DNA from: Thermothelomyces thermophilus ATCC 42464
Lineage: Eukaryota > Ascomycota > Sordariomycetes > Sordariales > Chaetomiaceae
Length of the DNA stretch: 64,000 bases
Direction of reading: 5' to 3'
Assembly: GCF_000226095.1 (NCBI RefSeq)
Contig: NC_016472.1
Coordinates: 9,486,001 to 9,550,000, forward strand
Positions 10,702 through 23,384 of this stretch are shown piece after piece. Each line of letters starts with the position of its first letter. The stretch's first letter is position 1. The position numbers and the translations under genes were made by a program. The notes beneath the pieces are model-generated. The model saw only the letters and a list, made by a program, of their open reading frames with translations, did no database searches and was not told where the DNA came from.

Positions 10702-11944
10702 TCAAGTGGGCGGTTTCTGGGCCCAGACAAAGTGGATGGGCAGATAGCCATGGAGGCGCCTGTTTCCGACGGCCTCGGTGACGGCCCTGACCACATCGCT
10801 GATCTCGTCCTTCTCGTAGCCGGCCTCGACGAGGGGCCGCACGGCCATGGCGCCCACGAAGCCGATCATGATCTCGCGAAAGTAACCGCCGAGGAGCCGC
10901 AAGTGCGGGTCTCGCGCCCACTCGCCCAGGGGCATGTGGAAGATCTTGCGGTGCACGTTGACGAAGCCCAAGTTCTGCAAGAGGATAGGCAGCGTGTCGA
11001 GTACCCGGATCTCGAATCCGTACTTCTCCCTCAGCACAGGCTTGACCATCGAGAAGAACTTGATCAGGGGGTGGTCCGGCGTGACAGTGTTATCGTCGCA
11101 CGACAGACGGGGGACTATGTCCTGGACTTCGACCCAGCCGCCTGGTTTCAGGTTTCTTTTGGGCGACGGGGTCAGCAATCCGTACATACCCATGGAGAGA
11201 GGCGGCGCCTCGAACGCGGAGGAGCTCACTGGAAAACTTTGCGCAGTACTGCCGTGTTGTCTCTTAGCATGGTGTTGACGAAGCGGAAGTGAGCAAAGTC
11301 GTAGTCGTTGGCATGCGCCCATTCGTCCTCGATGTCGTCGACGATGAACTCGACGTTTGGCGGGATCCAGTGTGGTTGAATGGGTGAGAGATCCACCCCC
11401 GTCACCCTGGCGCTGGGGAACGCCTCACCGACTGGGACACGTCAGGTCGTGCTCCCCGCTGTTGCTGGTGCTGGCCCCCTGGCCAAGCAAAACACGTACC
11501 TTCAATGGCCCAGTCCCCGAACCCCGTACCAAGGTCGATGATCTTCTGCGGATTGTTCCCGATCGGAGCCAAATATAGCCTGCCGCCGAGGAGATCCTTG
11601 AGCATCAGGTGCCGCAGCGACTCTCGCTTGTACTCCTCCTCGTCGTTCGGAATGGGATATCTCCTGCAACGGTAGGCGTGGTACCTCCTGGACCCGGAAT
11701 AAGCACCCGCACGCAATTTTTCTCAAGAGAAAGACGAAAGAGTCCCGGCGACATACCTACCGTACTCCCACACGTGTTCGTTGATGCTCGAAGTAACAGA
11801 ACCGAACGTAGCAGTGTCCTCCTCGCTCGGCTCATAGTCGGAGGTGACCCCGCTTGCTTCCTCGCGCCGGGTATCGTCGCCGTGGGTTTCGGCCATCTCG
11901 CTCTGCTCCATCCCCGGAGGAGAGCCGTCCGCCTCGGCCTGCAT
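10702..11944 (-). CDS. LaeA-like SAM-dependent methyltransferase
   Basis: Four exons on the minus strand: 11944-11757, 11687-11500, 11431-11230 and 11155-10702. The introns are 69, 68 and 74 nt, with GTATGT, GTACGT and GTGAGC donors. Splicing keeps one frame of 343 residues. The N-terminal part is acidic and disordered, then comes the typical INEHVWEYGRRYHAYR...YPIPNDEEE block of LaeA-like proteins. The class I methyltransferase core has motif I IIDLGTGFGDWAIE (about 108-125), VTGVDLSPIQP, VEFIVDDIEDEW and LKPGGWVEVQD. LaeA relatives include regulators of secondary metabolism and many orphans of unknown substrate; nothing nearby looks like a biosynthetic cluster, so a global-regulator role is not supported here. 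The start is the first ATG after an in-frame stop. A further upstream exon is possible. Confidence 0.88.
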
Positions 11945-14463
11945 TCGCGGCCGAGCCACCACCGAGGAGCTTCCTCAGGCCAGCGTCTCTTTGGACTTGA
12001 ACAGTCGGATGGCAGCCAAACTATGGGCCGAAGGCATCTCCTCGACGGAAACAAATAATTTCAAATAAAGCAAAATAAAACCACGCAGGCTGCCGGCCGG
12101 TGGAGACAACGTCCCACAGATCCCGAAGAAGACGAGCTCACAGGCGGCCACCTACCGCTGGCGAGAGGGAGAAACGGGGGAGAAATAGGGTCTGCGGGTG
12201 GTGTCGGGGACTTGGATTAACCCCCAGCCAGGGCGTAGCATTCGTTCTTATAGATGTGCGTATACATACGTGGGCCGACCGGGGACGCACTAGACCCGGT
12301 GAGGTGGACGAGCTTCCGTCGAGCCCGGGGAGCAGGTGGCCGCCATGGCAGCGGGAGCGGAATATAGTGCATGTATGTACTGTATGTGCATCCATGCATA
12401 CCACCACACGAGACGACGCCATTCAGAAAAAGAAAAAAAAAAAAAGACCCAGAGACAAGCCCGAATAAATTGCCCTGCTCCTTGACTGACAAGGGCAAAA
12501 GAAAGACGGGGAACTGCGAAATCAACGAGACTCGCTAGAATGCACCTTGCGGGCTCCATGGAGCTCTCTGGAGCCAGGGAGGGGTGGAGCAATGGTCATC
12601 TAGCTCGGCCGTCCAAGGTCGCGATGGCCAATCATGGCGGGCCACCTGCTGTTCATGGTGGGAGAAGGTGGCACCTGGGGCAGAATGGCTGCAGCGGCGA
12701 ACACTCGTCGATGCTGTATCCAGGTTCCAGTCCATAGGACCGGGCGACCCTGCCGCACGGTACAGTGCAGTACCTACCTCCGGATGTAGTCCGTAGGGTG
12801 CATACATCCACGCCCCTGACGACCCAGCGTAACGGATGAGCGCAGGTCAACGGCCGACGAATCCGGCGTTCAACATCGCTTTCTTCCTTCTTTCCCCACC
12901 CCACACCCTGCTAGGCCGTTTCGAGAGGGTGAACTCAACCACAGTGCCGGGACGCCAGCTTACTGCGAATAAGCACACGACCCACTGCTCGGAGCGGGCG
13001 TTACCTGTTACCAAACCATCGGGACGTGCCCTCATGAGGGCAGGGCAAAAACTCTCGTGGGCGCGATCGGCATCGTGGCCCGCTCGCAGAGACCAAAGCC
13101 GACCAAGCCGGGAAGACTGGGAGACAAAATCAGAATCAACCGGCCCAAAAGCCAGCATTACCTCTCCCCGAACTTGGAGGCCCCAGATGCAACACTGCCG
13201 TGCGTGAGCGTATATGATGTACTGCACAGTCGTTTATGTATGTTCCTCTGGCGCAAGACGGGCAGAGAATGAGCCCGACCGAGATCGGAAATGGATCCCC
13301 GCCACTGCCGCAGTTGGATGATACCATCTCGGGTCGGGAGTGAGCGTTTCAAGTTTGTTCCCGAAGCGTGGTGTTCGGCGGGATGGCCTTCCGCGACCCT
13401 GCAGAGTTTTGCTCGTGGGTGTCAGTCAGATCAGGCAGGTAAACGAAACGGGAACTTATGCGGCAGTGTATGCACATACACACACAGTACAGTACCAGTC
13501 GTAACCGGGCCGCTAGCGAGGATGCGAACTGAATCAGTCGACCGGCAGGCGGACGAAAGAAGCGGTCAGGCAGCGGGGCAGCTAGCTACCTAGGTTAGTG
13601 TGAAGAGACTTGACCACCTAGCAAGCAAACGGGACGACTGGCAGGCACAGCCCACTTCCAAAATTTAGTAGGCTCTCTGGATACCTACCTACCTCAGATA
13701 ATCCGTGCGAAGGTACGCTACATACATGGGTAGTCGTCCACCACCTATTTGTAAAGTATGTACCAAAGTTACTACGGATTACTGCGTGCTCATTGTAACG
13801 TTAGTAGTATGTGCGTTCAAGGAAGGTTGCGGCGCGGCGCACGGCTGACGGGCAGCTGGCGCACTTCCCGCGGGCATTGTTGTTCGCTGGGAGGAATGCA
13901 CCTGCATCCGGCCATTAGAAAAGCTACCTTTACAGTACCAATACACAGTAAATTCCAAGCTCGAGACGGTGCGACCCTCCCCACGTCGCGTCTCGAAGCG
14001 CGTCTTGCGATGCGTGTCTTGGGTGTAACGTTCAGCGTGTAAGCCCGTAAACACTCGCACTCCACTGTTTTGCTCGACGCCGACCATCCAGGCACAACGA
14101 ATTCGCCTGCGCCGAGCACACGCCAATGTCTTAACACTCGACTCACCAAGGGACTTCCTCTCCCCTGAGCCAGCCGCTGTTGGAGATCCTCAAAATTGGA
14201 CACAATCACAAAACCATCAAAACCACGTCGCGTCACTGCTCAGCAGCACCCACGCACCTCACAACCGAAACCCAGAGCCAATCTCCCAGGTCGACTCCTC
14301 GCCCCGAAAAAAAAAGCCGCCTCCATGCGTGCCCGTAACCGACCTCACGACTCGATTCTAACCTAGTCCACGAGAAGTAGAAGAAAAAGCCAAAGAACAA
14401 AGAACAAAATAAAGAAAGGGAGAGGAACAGACAAAAACAGAGAATAGTCGACCAGCGTGCGCC
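11945..14463. other. Divergent intergenic region (LaeA-like / CDC45)
   Basis: About 2.5 kb without a recognisable gene. It holds an A-rich run (12427-12445), scattered GTAC/ATGTAC words (12360-12400, 13470-13500, 13720-13760), one TACGGATTA site (13773-13781) and the A/G-rich CDC45 leader (14380-14455). Confidence 0.5.
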
Positions 14464-17241
14464 ATGTACCTCCCCCGCGCCCTCCTGTCCAAACTGTACC
14501 TCAACCTCCTCAACACGCGCCACCCGCTCTCGCCGCCCGTGCTCATCCTCGTGGCCCTCGAGCCCGACGCGCTCTGCGCCTGCCGCATCCTCACGCGCCT
14601 CTTCAAGCATGACTACATCCCGCACAAGATCCAGCCCGTGGCGGGCTATGCCGACCTCGAGCGCGTCGGCCGCGAGCTGGTGGCGCCCATGATGGACTCG
14701 CGCGGCGGCGCCGGCGGCGTCGTCGTCTGCCTCGGCGTCGGCGGCATGGCGGACCTGGGCACCGTCCTGGGGCTGGAGAGCGAGGAGGAGGACGACGGGA
14801 CCCCCGCGTTCGGCGGGGTCGAGGTGTGGGTTGTCGACTCGCACCGGCCCTGGAACCTGAACAACGTCTTTGGCGGCTTCCCGCTCGAGCCGGAGACGGA
14901 GGAGGCCACCAGCTACGCGGCGAGAACGCCGGCCGGTGTGAGGGCGGGCTGCATCGAGCGGGCATACCGGCCCGGGAAGGGGGGCATCGTGGTGTTCGAC
15001 GACGGGGATATCGAGGACGAACTGGGCAAGGAGAGAGAGGCGTACCTGGCGCTCGTGGATATGCCCGAGGTGGAGGACGACGGGGAGGACCTTGGGGATA
15101 GCGACGAAGACGAAGATGACGATAATAATGACGAGAGCGACGTTGAGGAGCCACCAGTCCTTGCCGAGAAGGTGTCACGAGCTGGCAAGAAGCGAAAGTC
15201 GTGGGATTTCCTGGAGGAGGATAGCGAGGAGGATGACGACAGGCCTAGGCAAAGGCGACGGAGTAACTCGGTGCGTTCGCTCTCTCATTGCCGACTAACC
15301 AATTCCTTCCCCCCCGGCCACGCTGCTCTCTGCTGACTACTTCTCCAGTCCACTCCCATCCCAGACTCGCCCCGGCGTCCGGCGCAGCGCGGGCTCATGT
15401 CCCTGCGAGACGAAGCCGTGTTCTCGAGCGATGCCCTGGAGCCCCCACCTGCCGCTCAGCCATCGCAAGCGCCGTCGGCGCGCACGCTGAGGCGAAGGCT
15501 TCTCCGTCTGCGGCGCAAGAACGAAGCCATCCTGCGAGAATACTATCAACTTGGCACCTCCTACTCGGAACCGGTGTCTTCCATGATGTATTCTCTCGCC
15601 TCGGAGCTCGGCCGCGAAGACAACGACCTGCTCTGGATGGCCATCGTCGGCGTGACCTCCATGGAGCTGTACGGGCGCTCCTCCGCCGGCATCGCCGTGC
15701 CCGTACGCGGTTCCGAGGCCCGCCCCGCCTCGGGCTGGATGGGACTGCGGGGCGCGAGGATACGACAGCTTCTGCGGGATGAAGTACGACGGCTGAATCC
15801 TCCAGAGGTCGGCAACGGGCGGGTCCTACCCGAAAACACGGGCATCATACCAACCACAGCTCGCAGCCCCGAAGACACGAGCATCCGTCTGTCGCCCGAG
15901 CCCAAGTTCCTGCTCATCCGGCACTGGAGCCTCTACGACAGCATGCTGCACTCCCCCTACCTCTTCTCTCGCCTCAAGACGTGGAGCGAAACAGGTCTCA
16001 AGCGGCTGCACAAGCTCCTGGCCAAGATGGGCGTCAGTCTGGTCCAGTGCAAGCAGAGCTACGCGCACATGGATATGATGCTCAAGCGCGAGCTCCGCAC
16101 CAAGCTCCTCAAGTACGCCTCCCTCTACAACCTCGACGAGTTGGTCCCCACCATCGATACGGACGGCAAAGACCGGGGCGGCGCCAAAGACGGTTGGGGG
16201 TTCGTCCGCAGCTGGGGCTGGCGCGCCACCCTCAGCGCGCAAGACGTGGGCGTCGTCATCGGCGCGCTCCTCGAGGTCGGCAAGAACACCACCGCCTCGC
16301 TCTCATCATCATCATCGTCGTCATCATCCTCCTCCTCCTCCGACCCCAACTCCAGCGCCGCGCCGTCCCAGGACCTCTCGGCAGCGGCATCCGAGCCCGC
16401 CAGCGCGGAATGGATCCCCCGCTTCTGGGATGCCTACGACGCGCTGGAGGACATCGAGGCGCTCAAGGCGGGCCTGCCGACGGCGCAGTTCCTGCACAAG
16501 GCCATCTTCACCACGGGCACGACGGTGCTCAAAAAGAAGCAAATCTCGCACCTGCGGGCGTTCCGCATGTGCGTCGTCAAGGACTCGCCCGACGCGGCGC
16601 TGTTCAACCACCCGGGCGCGCTGACCAAGCTGGCGCTGTGGATCGGCGAGGCGCTAGCCGAGCAGGAGCGGGAGGCGTCGGGCGGCCGGCTGGCGCACGG
16701 CGGGCGCGGCACCCCCCTGGTGGTGGCCAGCCTGGACGAGAAGCGGGGCGTCTACGTCGTGGTCGGCACCGGCGGCGGCGGCGGGCCGGACACGGCGTTT
16801 CGGGACCGAGAGGCGGCGCGGAGGAGGGCGGCCGCGAGGGAGGAGAAGGCCAGGGCCAGGGAGGAGGCGAGGAAGGTCAAGGAGAAGCTGAGGGAAGAGA
16901 AGAGGGCCGCCAGGAGGAGGTTGAGAGACGAGGCCGGGAAGCGGGGGGGAGGCGAGGGCGAGGGCGAAGATGCGGAGGAGGAGGACGAGGACGAGGACGA
17001 GACGGAAAGCGAGGAGAGCGAGGAGGATGACGACGATGACGAGAGTGACTTAGAGGAAGAGAACGCTACGCGCGGGCGGGGATACGGCTTGAATCGGTTC
17101 GGGACGGCCTTCCAGGAAGTGGTTGCGGAGACGAACGCACGGGTCAGGATCGACAGCTTTGAGCACTGCGTGGTCGAGGTCAAGAAGGAGGACCTGGGGG
17201 GGTTCTTGGAAAGCCTGAGCATGAAAGCTGTTGTTGGGTGA
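14464..17241 (+). CDS. CDC45: DNA replication initiation factor CDC45
   Basis: Component of the CMG (Cdc45-MCM-GINS) helicase needed for origin firing and fork progression in the nucleus. Two exons, 14464-15270 and 15349-17241 (78-nt intron with GTGCGT donor and GCTGAC branch point), encode 899 residues. The N-terminus (MYLPRALLSKLYLNLL...) is the typical CDC45 start, followed by a degenerate DHH-type fold (VALEPDALCACRILTRLF). A long acidic stretch with a basic KKRK patch follows (about 200-265). Exon 2 carries the conserved REYYQLGTSYSEPVS, DNDLLWMAIVG and LLIRHWSLYDSMLHSPYL blocks and the LAKMGVSLVQCKQSY block. Fungus-specific insertions are a Ser run from TCA/TCC repeats (about 16300-16340) and a basic-acidic coiled segment near the C-terminus (16805-17060). 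Intact. Confidence 0.97.
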
Positions 17242-17260
17242 TGGTTGTCTTGTTTGCGGT

Positions 17261-17293
17261 AGGCAGGCAGGGAGGCAGGCAGGCAGGCAGGCG
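17261..17293. repeat. GGCA microsatellite
   Basis: About eight near-perfect GGCA units just downstream of the CDC45 stop codon, within its likely 3' UTR. Confidence 0.8.
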
Positions 17294-17586
17294 GCGCGTG
17301 TGAATTGCATTGGGGGGGGGTTTCTGAGGGATTAAGGGCGATGGTAAAACTGGGCTTGGTGCTGTTTCCGTTATGTTTTGGCGTTTTCGGAATATGTCAT
17401 TTGATCTCGTTCAACGCCTTCTGAGACCCCCTTTTTTTCTCTTGACTTGTTTAGAGCTGCGATGATGTCTGTTTGCATGTATATACTTAAGGGTGCATAT
17501 CTCCAGCTTACTTCTTTTTCTTGCCACTGGTAGATTTGTATAGCAAGTGTCGTCTTTCTGTCCACTTCCCATGTAAACTGTGTCAC

Positions 17587-17622
17587 TGTCGTCATCGTCA
17601 TCATCGTCGTCATCGTCGTCGA
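17587..17622. repeat. CGT/CAT trinucleotide repeat
   Basis: Run of interspersed GTC/ATC triplets (CGTCATCGTCATCATCGTCG pattern) in non-coding DNA. Confidence 0.75.
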
Positions 17623-19211
17623 TTCCATTCTGTACATCTTTCCATCCGGTTGCTTCTTAACAGCGGAACAATACCACGAATTGTCCCGTGCCACCTCGCC
17701 TCCCGCCCTGCCCTTGCGGCCCAGTGCGGTTTCGCCGCTTCCGCCTCGGTTTCCGCGAAGCGTCTGGCACAAGCTCAGATTCAGAACATACTGTGTAGTG
17801 TAGTCCATTTGGAGGGCCCGCACCAACGGTCGTCTTCTTGGCGCGTGTGCACAGCCACAATGGGAAGTGGGGAGATGTGATGCAAGCGGTGCCCCGCTGT
17901 GCCCTTGTGCCTCGTTCCTGCCTTGTTGGTTGTTGGTGTTGACTCTGGAGCTCTCGACAAGAGGTTCGGGAGGGCGGAAGCACAGTGATTGGCGATGATG
18001 ACATTGCCCCTCTGTAGTTTCCACTGCTCTCTGAACTAATACTTGTGCTCTCAGCTTCTTCCGTCGAAACCGGTTCCTTCAACAATGGAGAGAGTGGAAG
18101 GCGCGCTAGCTGGCATGGCGGAAGTACACTCTAAACCTCGAGGAACACAACTGGTTTCCTGGCTTCGAAGCTAAATGTCAGAAAAAGAAAAAAAAAAGAA
18201 GAGGAGGAGGAGGAGGAAGGGGGGGGAAGGAACAAAAAGCTGAAAATGAGTCCCTATCGGTGTTGCGATGACGAGATGTGCTCAGTTTAGAGGCGTATTC
18301 GCGGCCAAGGAGCCCATGGCTCTTCCCTGTGCATATGTATCCTACTGCGAAAACAGAGAGAAGCACCTGACGGGGGATCCAGAAGAGGAACTATTGTCGT
18401 CACAGGCAACACTGAAGGACCCTCTGAGTTGCAGTTCGGTGTGTTTCGCTCCAGAACCCCTCGCTACTTAGGTTTGGCCGGCACCGTGCGCATAAGAACT
18501 TGGTAAGAACTTACCAGGGTAGTAGGTACTTGTAGTTAGGTAACGGGTGTTAGGTCACGACTTCAGTGAGAACCTTGCGAGGCAATAATTGAGATGGCTC
18601 TCGTTTTCTAGTCAACTCCATATCGGTGAATCTTCTTCGCCGCCGAGAAGTATTCTCTCTTTCCATCCCATATTAATGCCAAACTGAATGGTTGAATTGT
18701 GCTCCTTGATGGGGCGGCAGGCTCCATTGTAATGTCACTGTGCTACACGAATACTGCCTGTACAGTGCTCTCGGACAGTGCGAGCCGCTGAGTGCATTGG
18801 AGGGACTCCCGCAATCGTCACTCTCAAACTTCCCGCAGGTCCCGCCTAGCCTCTCGCCTGCCCTGCCTCACCTTTGCTGCATCTTCCGACAATACGCTCC
18901 CCAACACTCTAACACCACGCTAGTACTTTCTTGCGACTTCACACCCGACGACGAATCTTGATGACCATCCGGCGCCACCGCTTTACCATTCTGTTCTACA
19001 AAGAGTCGTTTCCATCTGCGAAGACGCCACTAACTAAGTAAATAAAAACCGGCGACTTCGCACGATCAACAGGAACCGCCCAATCAAGCATTCCATTGAG
19101 CGCCAAACCCCCCTTGTCGCCGCCACCCTCCGGAACCTCAACCCCTCTCGGTGCTGCCCGCCTCAGAATAACCTTCCACGGCAGCGACGATTACACACCT
19201 GGCTTTCAGAC

Positions 19212-20210
19212 ATGGGCAATCTGTGAGTGCGCAGTCCAGTTGTCGAGGTCGCTTGGTGCCGACTATCTCGGGACCATGCCGAGGTTCGGCAGGTTTGCGC
19301 TTGCGGGGGACCGGGGGGAGGCATGAAAACGCTCTCCGCCGCTAAGCGCCTGGGAGCAAGGCCGGGACCAGCACCCTCCTCGAACTGTTGCTCGGCAGCA
19401 ATCCCGCTGACACGCTCTGCCTCTTAGACAGTCGAAGAAGCTCGCGGACGACCAGCTGAAGGAGCTGCAGAAGTTGACCAACTTTGACAAGAAAGAGTTG
19501 CAGCAATGGTATAGGGGTGCGTAGCTCTCGCCCTGTTTTTGCTTCCTGGAACTTTTCGCGCGGCACAGCCTCTGAAAGGAAAAGGATGAGGAAAAGAAGA
19601 AATACACGAGCGAGACGGAACTGACGAGGAAGTCGTGTGGCAGGATTTCTGAAGGACTGCCCGTCAGGCATGCTCACCAAGACGGAATTCCAAAAGATAT
19701 ACGCGCAGTTCTTCCCCTTTGGCGACCCGTCCACCTTTGCCGACTACGTCTTCAACGTGTTCGACACGGACAAGTCGGGCACCATCGACTTCAAGGAGTT
19801 CATCTGCGCGCTGAGCGTGACGAGCCGCGGCAAGATGGAGGACAAGCTCGACTGGGCATTCCAGCTGTACGACATTGACGGCGACGGCAAGATCAGCTAC
19901 GACGAGATGCTCAAGATCGTCGAGGCCATCTACAAGATGGTATTATTTCCCCCTTCCCCTCCCTTCCTCCTTCTCTTCCCATTTCACCCCTTGTGCAGGG
20001 TGCTGATTAGGCGCTGCGAAACGCAAACAGGTCGGCTCGATGGTCAAGCTGCCCGAGGACGAGGACACGCCCGAGAAGCGGGTGCGCAAGATCTTCCGCA
20101 TGATGGACAAGGACGAGAATGGCAGCCTGGACATGAAGGAGTTCAAGGAGGGGAGCCAGCGCGACGCCACCATCGTCTCGGCCCTCTCGCTTTACGATGG
20201 GCTGGTGTGA
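19212..20210 (+). CDS. NCS1: Neuronal calcium sensor 1 (frequenin) homologue
   Basis: EF-hand calcium sensor that in fungi activates phosphatidylinositol 4-kinase and feeds calcium signalling. Four exons: 19212-19222, 19428-19516, 19644-19939 and 20031-20210, giving 191 residues against 190 in yeast and animals. The first exon has only 11 coding nucleotides (MGN plus part of Leu4), supplying the Gly2 myristoylation site; the following 205-nt intron is the longest of the gene. EF1 is degenerate (CPSG at 39-42). EF2 (D74-E85), EF3 (D110-E121) and EF4 (D158-E169) have intact calcium loops. The conserved [24 protein letters not shown] and [18 protein letters not shown] stretches and the C-terminal ALSLYDGLV are present. 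It converges on the acyl-CoA synthetase gene. Start and splice sites rest on family alignment from memory and consensus splice signals. Confidence 0.95.
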
Positions 20211-21134
20211 CCGCCGGCGGTTCTCGTTTGTGTGAGCTGCTGGTGATTCTTGAAGGAAACTCTGCGCCCTGTTTGGGAAGCGGAGGGGAGGAAGGGACAA
20301 GAGGAGCAAGGGAGAACTCTGGGGTCGTGGTTGCCAAGGATATTGGAGGGGACCCCTTTCGCGTCAACTGTTCGAGTTGTCCAGCAGATTCGGGTGGTTC
20401 CGCGTAAAGAGAGCATGGGCCTGGAGTGCCCGGCTATCGATCCGGCTGACCCAGCAAGGGTTGCAGTGATGCTGGTGCCGACAGAGGTATTGGGTGGTTT
20501 TGTGAGGCAGTGAAGGCGCAATGAGTCGGCGCTAATGGTCTTCATGTTGTTTGATTTTGGTTGAGAGGAAGGTTCCCTGTAACTTTGTGCGTTTTAGCAA
20601 CTAAATCGTTGATACTGGTCTGTCCCAACTCGGGGCCCCAAACCGAACGTTTGTCGCACGTTCCCAGTCGAAACGGCCGCCGTGTCTCAGGGGGCAACGA
20701 GTTACCGTCATACTAACCCCGGGCGTGTTTGGGTCAGAGAACCTTGGTAGCCTGCTCGAATTCAGGCTGTCGCACGAAAGAACTTTTTGGGGTTCCTGCC
20801 GTTTTTTTTTTAAGTCTCCCGAGAATAACCTTAGAAGGACACATGAACGATGCTAACGAGGGATATCGGCAACGAGACGCGCTGATAGACAAGACACTAA
20901 CCTAGCTAAGAACCAGACCCAACCAAAGCACCCTGAGGCAGCCAGTCAGTGATATCGAACGGACAACGGCAACAGACCGACAACCCCATACAAACCATAC
21001 CGAGGGGAATAGTATATCACAAGTAATAGTCACAAAATCACGCTGCCCACTTCCAACCAACACCGCCACTCCTCCTCCTCCTTCTTCTTCTTCTTCATCT
21101 GGGTCACCGGCAGTCATTCCTTTTCCACGAGTAC
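20211..21134. other. Convergent intergenic region (NCS1 / acyl-CoA synthetase)
   Basis: About 920 nt of 3'-UTR-like sequence between facing genes. A T-run (20802-20811) and a CTC/CTT repeat (21070-21098) are visible, and no gene. Confidence 0.5.
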
Positions 21135-23384
21135 CTAGCTCGAGGCGCCATATGCCTCGGTGACCTCCTTCCTGTACTTGTCGAGAATGCCCCTGCGGTT
21201 GAGCTTCTGGGCAGCTGTGACGAGGCCCTGCGGTAACTGTTAGTCGGGAGCACGCAAGAGGGGTTTTGCAGAGGGAAAAAACAGGGATGCTTACGTTTTG
21301 CGGAGTCCACTCGTCCTCCACAAGAACGACGCCCTCGATGATCTCGATGCCCGAGAGGCCACCAGCGCGGCCCGCGTTCTGGAGCTCCCTCAGGACGGCG
21401 CCTTGCAGCTTCTTATCATGGACCAGCGCTTCGAGGGTCTCGCCCTGGACGCCGATTGACGCGGCCAACTTCTTGAGCGCGGGCTCGGCCGGGACGATGA
21501 TGGCGATGGGCTTGGCCTTGGAGATGTCGGCATAGATGCAAATGTTGGCCACGACGGGGGCCGAGCGGTAGATGGACTCGAGCTTCTCGAGCGCAATGTA
21601 CTCGCCGTTGAGCGTCTTGACCAGGTTCTTCTTGCGGTCAATGATCTTGAGGTGGCCATTCTTGTCCCACTCGCCGATGTCGCCCGTCTTGAACCAGCCG
21701 TCCTCGGTAAGGGCCTCGGCCGTCTCCTTGTCGTTGTCGTAGTAGCCGGAGAGCACCGTGGGGCCGCGCAGCCAGATCTCGCCCTGGGGGTTCGGCTTGT
21801 TGGTGGCGAAGTATCCGGCGTCCGCGAAGTCGACCAGCTTAGCCTCGACAGAGGCCGTCATGGCGCCGATGGATTCCGGAGTCCACTCGAGCGGGTTCTG
21901 CAGCGTGCCCATGGCCGTCGTCTCGGTGAGGCCGTAGCCGATGATCATGGGGCAGATGGCCATGCTGATGAACTTCTGCGTCTCCTTGGAGACGGGACCG
22001 CCGGCGCTCAGGCACAGCTTCATGCGGCCGCCTGTCGCCTCCTTGATCTTCTTAAAGACGACGGCGTCCAGGACGCCGCTACCCGGAAGCCCCAAGGCCA
22101 TCAGCCTCTCCTTGAGTGCCAATGCGCCCCAGAAGAGTCCTCGGACAACGGGGCTGCCGGCATTGACCTTGGCAATGATGCCCTTCTTGACCGTCTCCCA
22201 GACGGCCGGGACGCCGATCAGGACAGTAGGCTTGAACTCGCGAATGTCGCCATTGCAGTTGCGTACCGATGCGTCGGAGAGCGTCTTGGGGTTGCCGTAG
22301 CCTAGGGTAGCGCCCCAGTAGATGGCGGCGTGCTCGAAGACGAACTCGAGAATATGCGCCAGCGGCAGATACGTCAAAAGACCGTCTCCGGGTCCAATAA
22401 AATCCTCGACGATCGGGCTGGCGCCGGCAACTGCACGTCAAAGTTAGCTAGCTGCATCCGTGGGACGTCCGACAGCTTTCTGCCCATTTTGAAAGGGAAA
22501 AAAAAAAAAAAAAAACACCTACCAGCCGCAACCACGGCCGCGTGCGTCACCGGCACACCCTTGGGCGTACCAGTGGAACCGGAGGTGTACATGATGCAGC
22601 AGAGGTCGTCGGGCTTGGGCGGAACCACGTCGACGGGGTTCTCCTCGCCCAACTTCCGCAGGTCGCCGAAGCTGAGGATGTTGATGTGAGGGTACGACTC
22701 CTTGAGCTTGTCGGCGTGATCGGGATTGAGCTGGTGCTGGTCGTTCCAGATGACGTGTTGAATCTCGGTGGCTACAGCGAGGACGCTGGTCAGGGTGGGC
22801 AGGAGATGGGGATCCAGGAAGATGGCCTTGGCCTTGGTGGCGACCATCGAGTACCGCAGGCCCTCCTCGCCCAGCGTGTCGTAGGCCGTGACGATGGGCA
22901 TGCTCTGCGAGCCGGCGCCGTGGGCCATGGCCAGCCAGTTCTGGCTCGTGGCGGCGTAGATGTGAAGGCGGTCGTCCTTGACGAGGCCCAGCTTGCGCAA
23001 ACCGGCACCGAGCTGGTGGGTCAAGCGCTCGTAGTCGGTGTAGCTAATGTACTCGTACGGGCTCATCTCGAAAAAGGTCCACGACTTCTCGACCTCGCGC
23101 TCCTCGCCGTTGATCACCTTCTTGACCATCTTCTTGTCCTGATGGGTCCGCAGCAGCTTGCGCGAGCCCATGCACTTGGCATTACCAAACTTGGCGACGC
23201 TCACGCGGACGAGCTCGTGGACGGTCGTGATCTCATCGTTGGGCTTGGTGTACAAGCCATTGACGGCGAGGGGGTGCCTGCGAACGGGAGTTTCGCCTTC
23301 GACGGGTTGCTGGCCGGGCACCTCGACCGAGAAGGGAGGCGTCGCGCTCATGCGCGGAACCAAGTGCACCTGCTTTGCTGCCAT
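21135..23384 (-). CDS. Long-chain acyl-CoA synthetase (FAA-type)
   Basis: Activates long-chain fatty acids to acyl-CoA using ATP, via an acyl-adenylate. Three exons on the minus strand, 23384-22523, 22430-21295 and 21227-21135 (introns of 92 and 67 nt), encode 696 residues, the usual FAA1/FAA4 length. Adenylation-family signatures: P-loop MYTSGSTGTPKG (about 265-276), YGLTETTAMG, GEIWLRGPTVLSGYY, GWFKTGDIGEW, then the fatty-acyl-CoA synthetase motif leading to IIDRKKNLVKTLNGEYIALE, which includes the hinge and the catalytic Lys region. The small last exon supplies the RGILDKYRKEV terminus. Intron 1 begins with GTAGGTG followed directly by a T-run of about 18 on the coding strand. It resembles LACS of peroxisome/ER/lipid droplet, but I see no clear terminal SKL, so the location is uncertain. 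Confidence 0.95.

Larger units (their letters stand above)
17242..19211. other. Intergenic region with simple repeats
   Basis: About 2 kb between the CDC45 stop and the NCS1 start. It contains a GGCA repeat (17261-17293), a CGT/CAT repeat (17587-17622) and an A/G-rich tract (18180-18236). A minus-strand open frame at 17371-18024 shows no family similarity and overlaps the repeats, so it is not called. Confidence 0.5.

Noticed and set aside
17371-18085. Possible minus-strand small gene between CDC45 and NCS1
   Set aside because: Two overlapping frames, one containing NSWYCSAVKKQ, but no family match, no convincing intron joining them and overlap with a trinucleotide repeat.
20902-21294. Longer C-terminus of the acyl-CoA synthetase by reading through its second intron
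   Set aside because: A 67-nt consensus intron (GTAAGC...GACTAAC...GCAG) joins to the conserved GILDKYRKEV terminus, whereas the read-through sequence is unrelated.
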